The translations under genes were made by a program, and so were the position numbers. A stretch of 64,000 bases of DNA from PGYR01 sp048267165 (GTDB taxonomy: Bacteria; Bacteroidota; Ignavibacteria; Kapaibacteriales; UBA2268). The stretch is taken from NCBI GenBank assembly GCA_048267165.1, contig JBLWYD010000001.1, positions 136,556 through 200,555 of the forward strand. The letters run 5' to 3'. Below, piece by piece: positions 1 through 7,601 of this stretch (position 1 is the first letter of the stretch; every line of letters begins with the position of its first letter). The notes beneath the pieces were generated by a model. That model saw only the letters and a program-made list of their open reading frames with translations. It was not told the DNA's origin and did no database searches.

Positions 1-1416
1 ATCGATAGTCCAAGAAGCAACTTTTTTCCATTCATTGGGGACGTAATTAAAGCTATCTTCATTATAAATTATTGCAATTTTTGAATTTCTATCATAAGCT
101 AATCTTGCAACCAAATCTTGGTCTATGTCACCATTTTTCAACTTATAGTCAACTACTTCATAGTTTGCCAATCCCCAAACATCAATGTATTTGGCATTAG
201 TGTAATAAGATGTAGTACCAATATCGTTTAGTACTATTTCACTATCATTATAATATTCTTTTATAAACTCTGACATCTGGTATTGTTGATTGTATATATT
301 CTGCATACCATACCTATAATCAAAAGTATTCGGGAAAGTACGAAGCACTATGAAAACAGCAATTATAACAAACGGAACAAACTTAGTTTTCTTAGCATTG
401 CCGAATTTATCATATATAAATGCCAATGAAACTAATGCTAATGCAAAGAGATACGCTTCATATCGTGCAAGCCACCCTATTTTGGCAAAAGACCCATGAA
501 GTATAAAAACAGTTAATGTAATAAACGAAAACCAATAAGAAACGTCGAATTTCTTCTCCTTGAATTTCCATATAACAGCACTAATAACTAGCAAAAGAGC
601 AGCACCATAGTCTGGAAATTCTATCATACTCTTTACCCAACGGAACAAGTACTTAGCGTAATATATCAAATCTGCATCACCGCTCCGAACACCTTTTATA
701 AGCACACTATTGGGTAGAAAACTTTCGCCATTCAGAATAGAAATATATCCGAATATTGCTAAAGGAAGTAGAGTTATAATTCCGAAGATGATTGCATTTT
801 TGAACTGCTTTCTATAAAGTAAAATCAAACCGACAACGAAAGCAAGAAAAAGAGTTTCGTACCTAGCCATAGTAGCTAGTGATGTAACCACTGAAAGACT
901 AACTATAAGCTTCGTATTATTATAATCATTTCCGAAGTACTTAGCAGCTCTAGTAATAGCCAATAAGATAAGCCAGATATGAAGAGTATGTTCCATAGAG
1001 AGAAAAGCAATATGGTAGAGAGGGACGATAAGTACAAATGCAAAAGCAAGTATAATATACCTGTCAGCACTGAAGTTCATAGCCCTTATGGCTTTTTCGA
1101 AAGCGAATAGGCACCCAATACTAGAGACTATATTAATAATGAATAGAGTCGATAACCCACCAAACCCCATGAAGAAGAAAAAGGATATAATCAGTGTATA
1201 TAGCAGAGAAGAGCTAGATGAGTTGAAAGTATCGGCCATTGGCCCCCAACTACCATTCAAAGCTAGGTTTTTACCAATAGCAAGGTGTATATATGGGTCA
1301 TCCATAGGAAAAGCGAAGTTCAGACCAGCCAATAAATAGCCCCCATAAAACTCCATCAGATAGAGGATAATGAAGATCAGAGCTACGAATAATGTATTTT
1401 TCCTGTAGGTACTCAA
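1..1416 (-). CDS. Polytopic membrane glycosyltransferase-like protein, C-terminus cut by window edge
   Basis: The minus frame is open from about 1416 to the left edge (472 codons, no stop in the window), so the C-terminus is missing. The translation has many hydrophobic segments. Near the N-terminus is an Asp-Asp motif followed by YIHLAIGKNLA and then a Ser-rich run before SLLYTL. This arrangement is typical of GT39/ArnT-like and arabinofuranosyltransferase-like membrane proteins, in which the acidic pair after TM1 helps bind a polyprenyl-phosphate sugar. The likely role is sugar transfer to an envelope glycan or protein at the membrane; substrate unknown. No ATG precedes the first membrane helix. 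The best start is TTG at 1416, which leaves a short basic N-terminus before TM1; the ATG at 1356 would cut that helix. The family call is by resemblance only. Confidence 0.7.
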   Translation of the reverse strand, partial: MSTYRKNTLFVALIFIILYLMEFYGGYLLAGLNFAFPMDDPYIHLAIGKNLALNGSWGPMADTFNSSSSSLLYTLIISFFFFMGFGGLSTLFIINIVSSIGCLFAFEKAIRAMNFSADRYIILAFAFVLIVPLYHIAFLSMEHTLHIWLILLAITRAAKYFGNDYNNTKLIVSLSVVTSLATMARYETLFLAFVVGLILLYRKQFKNAIIFGIITLLPLAIFGYISILNGESFLPNSVLIKGVRSGDADLIYYAKYLFRWVKSMIEFPDYGAALLLVISAVIWKFKEKKFDVSYWFSFITLTVFILHGSFAKIGWLARYEAYLFALALVSLAFIYDKFGNAKKTKFVPFVIIAVFIVLRTFPNTFDYRYGMQNIYNQQYQMSEFIKEYYNDSEIVLNDIGTTSYYTNAKYIDVWGLANYEVVDYKLKNGDIDQDLVARLAYDRNSKIAIIYNEDSFNYVPNEWKKVASWTID

Positions 1417-1586
1417 ATGAAACTTTTTATTTTTTATAATTTATTAGTAATACAAAGATATTATTTTATTGATTTCAAGCGAATTATATATATAAAAGAA
1501 ACAATCTAATAATTATACTTTGAAAATAATCGAAAACTGCATAACTTCGTAGATAATATTATCCACATTATTACGTAAAGATAATC

Positions 1587-1958
1587 ATGCCAACACAAAG
1601 TATATTAATGGAATACTTGCCCCTAATACTCATGTTAGTGGTAGGAGCGGTGATAGGGATACAGTTTACGCTGTTTTCCGAATGGCTGGGTGCCAAAAGA
1701 TTTACAAAAGAAAAACAAACAACTTACGAAAGTGGGATGATACCTTACGGTAGCGCATCCGATAGATTTTCAATCAAGTTTTATCTAACGGCCGTTAGTT
1801 TTCTAGTATTCGATATTGAGGTAGTATTCATCTACCCATGGGCGGTACAGCTACGAGAGCTAGGCATGCAAGGATTTATAGCCATGTCTATATTCCTAGT
1901 AGTGTTACTAATTGGCTTAATTTATGAGATTAAAAAAGGTGGTCTGAAATGGGACTAA
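1587..1958 (+). CDS. nuoA: NADH-quinone oxidoreductase subunit A
   Basis: A 123-residue protein with three hydrophobic segments, the size and topology of NuoA/ND3, a membrane subunit of respiratory complex I. The loop after TM1 carries the conserved stretch ending in YESGMIPYG. The second helix region holds FYLTAVSFLVFDIEVVF, with the acidic residues typical of the family. Its 3' end overlaps nuoB by 10 bases, so the two are translationally coupled. The ATG start gives a short N-terminus before TM1. The other complex I genes are not in the window. Confidence 0.95.
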   Translation: MPTQSILMEYLPLILMLVVGAVIGIQFTLFSEWLGAKRFTKEKQTTYESGMIPYGSASDRFSIKFYLTAVSFLVFDIEVVFIYPWAVQLRELGMQGFIAMSIFLVVLLIGLIYEIKKGGLKWD

Positions 1959-2557
1959 GTTTTACAAAAACAGTAGAAGAAAACGGTTTCCTAACTACAA
2001 GTGTAGAAGAGCTAATCAAATGGGGACAGAAGAACGCACTATGGCCTATGCCATTGGGTATTTCTTGCTGTGCTATAGAGATGATGGCTATGGGTGCTAC
2101 TAGATTCGACGTAGCTCGTTTCGGTATGGAAGTAATGCGTATGACTCCGAGACAAGCAGACGTGCTATTAGTAGCCGGTACTGTAACTAAGAAGATGTCA
2201 TGGGTAGTGAGACGTATATATGACCAAATGCCTGACCCTAAGTGGGTAATAGCTATGGGCGTATGTGCTTCTTCTGGCGGTATGTTCAGAAGCTATTCTG
2301 TATGCCAAGGGATAGATAAATTCCTTCCTGTTGATGCTTATGTATCAGGATGTCCACCGAGACCAGAATCTGTAATCAGAGCCCTAATGTCTATCCAAGA
2401 TAGAATAGATCAGAAATACAGACCTGCAATCGCTAATTTGGGCAAATCAATCACTGATACTCCTAGACAAGATTTCTTCGATTCGAAGTTCGCTGGTGTT
2501 AAAGGACTATACTCACTTGATGAGAAACAAGCTCCGCGCGAACAAACTCAGAAATAG
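1949..2557 (+). CDS. nuoB: NADH-quinone oxidoreductase subunit B
   Basis: NuoB/PSST carries the terminal Fe-S cluster N2 of complex I, next to the quinone site. The four ligands are visible: the tandem Cys40-Cys41 in GISCCAIEMM, Cys106 in MGVCASSGG and Cys135 in SGCPPRPE. The spacings (65 and 29) match those I know for E. coli NuoB. The length of 202 residues is normal, with a short poorly conserved C-terminal tail. It overlaps nuoA and is followed 25 bases later by a clear intrinsic terminator, so nuoAB is a two-gene transcription unit without nuoC-N. Confidence 0.96.
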   Translation: MGLSFTKTVEENGFLTTSVEELIKWGQKNALWPMPLGISCCAIEMMAMGATRFDVARFGMEVMRMTPRQADVLLVAGTVTKKMSWVVRRIYDQMPDPKWVIAMGVCASSGGMFRSYSVCQGIDKFLPVDAYVSGCPPRPESVIRALMSIQDRIDQKYRPAIANLGKSITDTPRQDFFDSKFAGVKGLYSLDEKQAPREQTQK

Positions 2558-2582
2558 TACGAAAAAAGAAAAAAACAACGAA

Positions 2583-2611
2583 AGCTCGCTTAATATAAGT
2601 GGGCTTTTTTT
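2583..2611 (+). terminator. Intrinsic terminator of nuoAB
   Basis: A 10-bp stem (2583-2592 pairing with 2596-2605, two G-U wobbles) with a 3-nt loop is followed by a run of T to 2611. It lies just downstream of the nuoB stop codon. Confidence 0.8.
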
Positions 2612-2716
2612 GTATTAAGCTATTTAGAGCCGTAATGCTTACTTCTAATTCTAATAAAGCATTGAGTACCTCTGCTTATGGAAGTCTATTCAGTGAATCT
2701 AGGGTTATAAAATTCT

Positions 2717-2758
2717 AAAAAAAAATCCAGCTATAAAGTATAACTTTACAACTGGATT
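2717..2758 (-). terminator. Intrinsic terminator of the downstream-facing lipoprotein gene
   Basis: AATCCAG at 2724-2730 pairs with CTGGATT at 2752-2758, with further pairing inside (TAAAGT/ACTTTA). On the minus strand the hairpin is followed by a T tract (A run at 2717-2725 on the plus strand). It lies 25 bases past the stop of the lipoprotein gene at 2784. Confidence 0.75.
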
Positions 2759-2783
2759 AATACTATAATCTTTATTAATTATC

Positions 2784-3308
2784 TTAGTTTTCTACGTCAG
2801 GTTGAACTGCCCAGAAAAAGCCATCAGTTACCACTATTTCCGATTTATCATCAGCCACAAAAGTACCACTGAAATAACCCTTCACTTTCCCAGTATAAGT
2901 ATAATTTTCACCCAACTGACCTACTTCAGTTAATGTGATTTTAGCTGTACCGCGTTCATTATCGGCATAGTACAATTTTGAACCGTGTTTAAACTGTACA
3001 TTGTATCTTCTGAAAAGATTATCGCCTACTGTGTTCTCATAAGTACCAGTTGCGTTCGGTAGTGTACGCAGTTGTATTCCAGTCGAGTTAGGTGCGACTA
3101 TCATCATATAGTCACGAACTGGGTCATGTGACCTTACTTTACATTCGGTAAATGTAAAAGGAGACCCACCTACTTTATATTGCATCCCTTCTTTTGTAAA
3201 AGGGTTATTGCTGTTACCACCATCAGTAGGGTTAGTTGACTCATCGTCACTACACCCAGCTAAAATCAGCATAAATAGTAAAATCGAAATGCCTAATACT
3301 TTTTTCAT
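2784..3308 (-). CDS. Lipoprotein of unknown function
   Basis: A 174-residue protein with a clear lipoprotein signal peptide: basic MKK start, hydrophobic core and lipobox LAGC followed by SDDES. The acidic residues just after the Cys resemble surface-export or sorting signals of bacteroidete lipoproteins. The mature part is predicted to be beta-rich (alternating polar and hydrophobic residues, many Thr, Gly and Tyr) and gives no family I recognise. Likely anchored in the outer membrane. The gene is monocistronic, with its own terminator. Confidence 0.75.
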   Translation of the reverse strand: MKKVLGISILLFMLILAGCSDDESTNPTDGGNSNNPFTKEGMQYKVGGSPFTFTECKVRSHDPVRDYMMIVAPNSTGIQLRTLPNATGTYENTVGDNLFRRYNVQFKHGSKLYYADNERGTAKITLTEVGQLGENYTYTGKVKGYFSGTFVADDKSEIVVTDGFFWAVQPDVEN

Positions 3309-3360
3309 AAAATCTCCATTAATATGATGACTAAAATATATTTGCTAAAATACTATTATA

Positions 3361-3395
3361 AAACATAAAAACCCAACTAAAAATTTAGCTGGGTT
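3361..3395 (-). terminator. Intrinsic terminator of the three-gene secreted-protein operon
   Basis: AACCCA at 3370-3375 and TGGGTT at 3390-3395 close a stem of about 12 bp over an AT-rich loop; on the minus-strand RNA the one odd pair is a G-U wobble. A T-rich tail follows (3369 downwards). It lies 31 bases past the stop at 3426. Confidence 0.7.
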
Positions 3396-3425
3396 CTTTA
3401 AAAATCACATTAGAATAAAACCAAC

Positions 3426-5069
3426 TTATTTTAATAGTTTATATCGTACTAAATAAAATTCATCTTGATTAATTAATGTAACATATTCATTATTTCCTAT
3501 CGAGAATTGGGAACCAGGAAAATATGAGGCAACACCATCATTTTCGAATAATGAAATTTCTTCTATCTTTTCACCAGTCGTCAAGTTATATTTTATTCTT
3601 CTAATCTCATCCTCTGGTTCAGTTGTGGAGTAAATAAATGATATGTCATTAGAAGTTACATTCGGTACTAGATTCACATGAGAAGCATTGTTAGAACCGA
3701 AATAAGAATTGGAAGGGTTCCCAAATATATTTCCATTAACATATATTTCTCTATCAATAAAGTTATTCCATTTTACATTCAAATCTTTATCCAGAGCAAA
3801 AAGATTTATATCATTAAAAAAATATAAATACGTATACGATGTGCCATATTTTGATGTAGTTACTATAACGTGCAATTTGTTATTCTCTGCAAGTACGACA
3901 TATCCATCATCTTTTTCGATGACTTTATTTATCACATTGAACTTCAAATCATCATCTTCATTATTAATTGTCTCTCCTTCATCTTCAGTCAAAAACTGCT
4001 CCTTGAATTCGAAATCCATAGTATTCAAGTCAATATCAAGAATCGAAATACTCGATATTGATTCTAACTCTTGACCCTCATCACCTTCGTACCTTGAAAT
4101 ACCAAAAAGTTTAAGTCTATTGTTGATTAAACTTATTTTTTCAAATCTTCTATAAGCATATTCATCACCATCGATTTCTAAAGCCACTTCTTTAATTTTC
4201 TGAGTAAGTTTTCCATCTGGTGATATTTTGTTAACAGATATATATCTTTTATCTATATCATCATTAAGCCAGCTCATAACAAAATATAGATTTGATTGGT
4301 CATCTAGATAAGAATATTGATAAGTAATATTCTCATAATCTTCGGCAGAATCTTGAAGTACTACCAATTTAGTATTTGGTAATCCACCTTCTTTATCAAA
4401 ATTGGAACTAAGACCATACATTGTGTATTCATTGTCATCTATAATCAAATAAAAGAAGTTTTTTCTATTACTATCTGCTTCATTATAAGTAGTAGAGTAG
4501 TATCTGAAATCATTTGGTTCGATTTCTTTTTCTTCTAATCCTTTAATAAATATTGACTTATCGAACGACTTTTGTGCATATTCTAAATCATCATTATAAT
4601 CTTCATAATCAAAGTCATCTTCTTCAATTGTAGTATAGAATATTCTTGAAGTAATGGGTTTATATGTTTTCAAATCAACAATAGTTTCACGCCAATAAAA
4701 CCCATCTGTTCCTCCAAAACCAAAGATAGAGCCACCCTCTCCATTTGTAAACCTTAGTTTAAGTTTACCGTCTTTTATTTTATACTCTATTAATCTCTCA
4801 TCATCGTTTATTATGAACTCTGACTTTTTCTCTGTTTTATTAGTCACAGTATTATAAACGTATATAATTGCATCATCACCATCAAGTAATAACATCAAGA
4901 ATTCATTCTCATTTATCCTTTCAATAAATGAAGGTCTATCATCAAATTCATAAGAATAAACTATTTCTGATGCACCTTCGATGGGTTCTAGTTCATCTGG
5001 AATTTCGATATCATCAGCTATTAAAAAATAGCCGGAAACCATTAAAAGTAAAATAATTAATCTAGCCAA
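3426..5069 (-). CDS. Secreted acidic protein of unknown function
   Basis: A 547-residue protein with an N-terminal hydrophobic signal segment and a strongly acidic mature chain (many Asp/Glu, repeated DDD and EED clusters). The rest reads as repeated beta-strands with phrases such as DKDLNVKWNNFI and KISPDGKLTQ. This suggests a propeller-like fold of the kind found in secreted bacteroidete proteins, but I cannot name a family. The start is TTG at 5069, inside the stop region of the upstream gene (13-base overlap), which suggests translational coupling; the next ATG would destroy the signal peptide. No T9SS sorting motif is seen. It is the last gene of a three-gene unit with two small paralogous barrel-like proteins. 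Confidence 0.6.
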   Translation of the reverse strand: MARLIILLLMVSGYFLIADDIEIPDELEPIEGASEIVYSYEFDDRPSFIERINENEFLMLLLDGDDAIIYVYNTVTNKTEKKSEFIINDDERLIEYKIKDGKLKLRFTNGEGGSIFGFGGTDGFYWRETIVDLKTYKPITSRIFYTTIEEDDFDYEDYNDDLEYAQKSFDKSIFIKGLEEKEIEPNDFRYYSTTYNEADSNRKNFFYLIIDDNEYTMYGLSSNFDKEGGLPNTKLVVLQDSAEDYENITYQYSYLDDQSNLYFVMSWLNDDIDKRYISVNKISPDGKLTQKIKEVALEIDGDEYAYRRFEKISLINNRLKLFGISRYEGDEGQELESISSISILDIDLNTMDFEFKEQFLTEDEGETINNEDDDLKFNVINKVIEKDDGYVVLAENNKLHVIVTTSKYGTSYTYLYFFNDINLFALDKDLNVKWNNFIDREIYVNGNIFGNPSNSYFGSNNASHVNLVPNVTSNDISFIYSTTEPEDEIRRIKYNLTTGEKIEEISLFENDGVASYFPGSQFSIGNNEYVTLINQDEFYLVRYKLLK

Positions 5070-5644
5070 TACACAACTCCTGCATTTAATGATGGAACTA
5101 AGCTAATATATTCATTCAAGTAAAATTTTAACTCTAAACCTACATCAACAGTTAGATTTTCATTTAGAGGTATATTAAATCCAAACTTACCATCAAAAGC
5201 AAATAATATTTCACTTAGTTGAGGATATATGAAGTTTTCATTCAATAAATCCTCTGGGTAAGTACTGCTAACGAAAGATATTATACCACCATAACCGATA
5301 TAGGGAGTAAAATCATCTGGTTTATCAAAATATGTTAGACCCAATAGTTTGATGTCCGTTGAGCTAGAAGAATAACCTGGATAATCGGCAGTATTATAGC
5401 TATAAGAAGTAAATCCAATAGCGAAATTAGCATAAGTGTTTCTATTTACTTTAAATACTCCATTCCCAAAAAAACTGAACGTTCCTTCGATTAAATCTGG
5501 ACTATTACTTTCTCCAAATCTTTCGATTGATATTACAGCTAAAGATTTATCGATTGACCCTCCAAAAGCATATTTGTTTTTTGCAGCATTTAGATTGATT
5601 GTTGCAATTAAAGTAATTACTATTAAAATTAGTAATTTCTTCAT
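5057..5644 (-). CDS. Small outer-membrane beta-barrel-like protein (paralogue of 5677-6303)
   Basis: A 195-residue protein with a signal peptide ending near NLNAA and a mature chain of alternating strands with aromatic ends, as in 8-stranded OmpA/OmpX-like barrels. It ends in VVYWLD. It shares positions and motifs with the next upstream gene: a DDFTPYIGYGG block matches DEFTPYLGYGF, and both end in a Tyr-Trp pair. The two therefore arose by duplication. Function unknown; an outer-membrane location is inferred from the strand pattern only. Confidence 0.6.
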   Translation of the reverse strand: MKKLLILIVITLIATINLNAAKNKYAFGGSIDKSLAVISIERFGESNSPDLIEGTFSFFGNGVFKVNRNTYANFAIGFTSYSYNTADYPGYSSSSTDIKLLGLTYFDKPDDFTPYIGYGGIISFVSSTYPEDLLNENFIYPQLSEILFAFDGKFGFNIPLNENLTVDVGLELKFYLNEYISLVPSLNAGVVYWLD

Positions 5645-5676
5645 AATCTCCTCCTATTATTAAAATTAATTTATTA

Positions 5677-6303
5677 TTATCTAATCCAATATATACTACC
5701 TACTTGAAGCTTTGGTATTAGTCCTAAGTGTTTAGCAAAGTAGATACCAAAATCTATATCAGCAGTTACCGAAAAATTCTCATTGATGGGTATAAGTAAT
5801 CCAGCCTTTATGTCAATTGAGATTGTGAATGGTGAAAATAGATCACCCGTGATTGGCTCGTATTCATCCGAATCATAAGTTATTAGTTCATCTTGGTTAG
5901 TGTTTATGAATAAGAATCCAAACCCATAACCCAGATAAGGTGTGAATTCGTCTGGTGGTTCCATGTAACCTATTCCATTGAATCCAATTTTGACAAAATT
6001 TCCATTTAGTTCCTTACCATTCAAGTCAAGAAAATCATCATTTCTTACTAATGAGTTATATTCTAACGATAAGTTAAAATAGATTCTTCTTTTTGATTTA
6101 TAAAGTAAATCCGCTGCAATACCAAAAGTACCATTGAGTAAACTTAATTCTTTATTATCATCTTTATTCAACTCAACACTACCAAAAGGTATTAGCCCTA
6201 GAGATTTATTCAGTTTTAAACTTAACCCTAGGTCTGTTTGTTCTGCTTTCGAAGATGAATATAGAAGTATTATAAAGAGAAAAGGTAGTAAGTACTTTGT
6301 CAT
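5677..6303 (-). CDS. Small outer-membrane beta-barrel-like protein, first gene of unit
   Basis: A 208-residue protein with a signal peptide (hydrophobic core, then SSSKAEQ) and a beta-strand-rich mature chain ending in SIYWIR. It is paralogous to the gene at 5057-5644 (shared FTPY-GYG block, similar order of strands). A match to the Bacteroidetes -7 box (TAATTTTG on the minus strand, 6351-6358) lies about 48 bases upstream, without a clear -33 partner. No specific family recognised. Confidence 0.6.
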   Translation of the reverse strand: MTKYLLPFLFIILLYSSSKAEQTDLGLSLKLNKSLGLIPFGSVELNKDDNKELSLLNGTFGIAADLLYKSKRRIYFNLSLEYNSLVRNDDFLDLNGKELNGNFVKIGFNGIGYMEPPDEFTPYLGYGFGFLFINTNQDELITYDSDEYEPITGDLFSPFTISIDIKAGLLIPINENFSVTADIDFGIYFAKHLGLIPKLQVGSIYWIR

Positions 6304-6455
6304 AATTTTAGTAATTGAATGGATTGATAATCGTAATATAATAAAATTTTCAAAATTAATCCTTTCTATAGAAATGTATTTAAGAATAATAAAAATCCGT
6401 TATTAAGATGAAAACGTAGATATAGGGAATTTAAAACAAATTTTAGGTGAATAGA

Positions 6456-7157
6456 ATGATAAAAAGAACTTTGTTCTCAGTTTTGCTGGTCTCTCTACTG
6501 GCATGTTCTGACGATACTACGTCTCCAGATGGTATGGCAGATGTTAAAGTGATTTCTTCGATGAATACTAAAAGTGTTTACTCGTCTAATGCTGGAGCTT
6601 TTCAGTCTCATGGAGTGGATTCTTTAGTTGTAACTAATTTCCGAATCTTAATTTCTTCGATCAAATTGCATGGCTATAACGATATTGATGACAAACATGA
6701 GTCATTTAAAACTGGGCCGTATGTACTAAAAGCAGATTCAACTGGGAGTTTCTATTATTTATCAGAACATACTGTACCAACAGGCGATTATGATAAAATT
6801 AAATTTGAAATTCATAAATTCCCTGAATCAGAAAGAGTTCAATATGCTGGTGATACTTTATTTGGTGAGTTTGCTACAGACGATAAATATACAATTCTGA
6901 TTGATGGTTACTATTATGAAGATGGAGAGAGATTTTCATTTGAATTCAAAAGCAATAAGACTGAAAATTTATCTTTAAAATTTGATCCTATGTTAGAATT
7001 AAATGATGATGAGACTAATAATATTGACTTAGATATTATACCCGAGCTTCTATTTGTTACTGATGGCGCTATAATCAAACCGACGGAAGAGAACTGGAAA
7101 GAAATAGAAAAGAATATACATAAATCTATAAAAGCTTTGAAAAAGCATTTCAAATAA
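6456..7157 (+). CDS. Lipoprotein, DUF4382-like
   Basis: A 233-residue lipoprotein: MIKRT start, hydrophobic core, lipobox LLACS followed by DD. The mature chain has strands ending in VVTNFRILISSIKLHG and a later VPTGDYDKIKFEIHK. That order resembles DUF4382 proteins (a core strand on an interaction helix, then a phrase about how the value is taken), but the match is weak. An in-frame GTG exists at 6447, but it is part of the Shine-Dalgarno sequence AGGTG (6445-6449), which sits 6 bases before the ATG at 6456; the ATG is therefore preferred. Likely in the outer membrane; function unknown. A strong terminator follows. Confidence 0.65.
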   Translation: MIKRTLFSVLLVSLLACSDDTTSPDGMADVKVISSMNTKSVYSSNAGAFQSHGVDSLVVTNFRILISSIKLHGYNDIDDKHESFKTGPYVLKADSTGSFYYLSEHTVPTGDYDKIKFEIHKFPESERVQYAGDTLFGEFATDDKYTILIDGYYYEDGERFSFEFKSNKTENLSLKFDPMLELNDDETNNIDLDIIPELLFVTDGAIIKPTEENWKEIEKNIHKSIKALKKHFK

Positions 7158-7167
7158 GATTAGAAGA

Positions 7168-7194
7168 AAAGGCAGCTTTTGGGCTGCCTTTTTT
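7168..7194 (+). terminator. Intrinsic terminator after the DUF4382-like lipoprotein
   Basis: AAAGGCAGC (7168-7176) pairs with GCTGCCTTT (7183-7191) over a short loop and runs straight into a T tract. This is a strong rho-independent terminator 10 bases past the stop codon. Confidence 0.9.
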
Positions 7195-7217
7195 ATTTTC
7201 TATCTCTTGAATACTTA

Positions 7218-7517
7218 CTAATTCATATTCTCTAATTCTCGTAAACCATCTGATATTTCTGATGCTCCTGAGAAAAACAGACTCATAAATAATACAAAGA
7301 TTATGAAGTAGAGTACTAGGAATATGGCAGCTAATACCAACGCTCCTTTAGACCAATTACGTTTGTTCAGATTAGTATCTGACCCAAACGCCCATACGAA
7401 TAACATTACTATCCCTACTAATGGTATTGCTGTGATGAATAGTGTTATCACCCAGTCTTTGACACTCATTACACTAGTGTCTTCGGCTCTGCCGTAAGCT
7501 TGTTGAACATCTTCCAT
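7218..7517 (-). CDS. Small two-helix membrane protein
   Basis: A 99-residue protein with two hydrophobic helices, VKDWVITLFITAIPLVGIV with its continuation and VLAAIFLVLYFIIFVLFM, separated by a short basic loop with NKRNWSKG. Small membrane proteins of this kind (a short polar N-terminus, then WVITL and AFGSDTN-type loop) are widespread in Bacteroidota and have no known role. I use the ATG at 7517; the frame is open further upstream to 7586, but the internal ATG has an AAGGGG-type ribosome site about 8 bases before it. Confidence 0.65.
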   Translation of the reverse strand: MEDVQQAYGRAEDTSVMSVKDWVITLFITAIPLVGIVMLFVWAFGSDTNLNKRNWSKGALVLAAIFLVLYFIIFVLFMSLFFSGASEISDGLRELENMN

Positions 7518-7601
7518 AACGAATAACCCCTTATTAATGATGAAATTGTGCATGATTAAACTATGGAATTTGTTTCGATTATGCAAATTTTATTTACTTA
7601 G

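Noticed and set aside
1088..1339. 83-codon open frame on the plus strand
   Set aside because: Lies antisense to the well-supported membrane protein gene at 1-1416.
2634..2663. AATGCTT/AAGCATT inverted repeat near nuoB
   Set aside because: Short arms with a long loop; probably chance in AT-rich DNA, though its core resembles one near the right edge.
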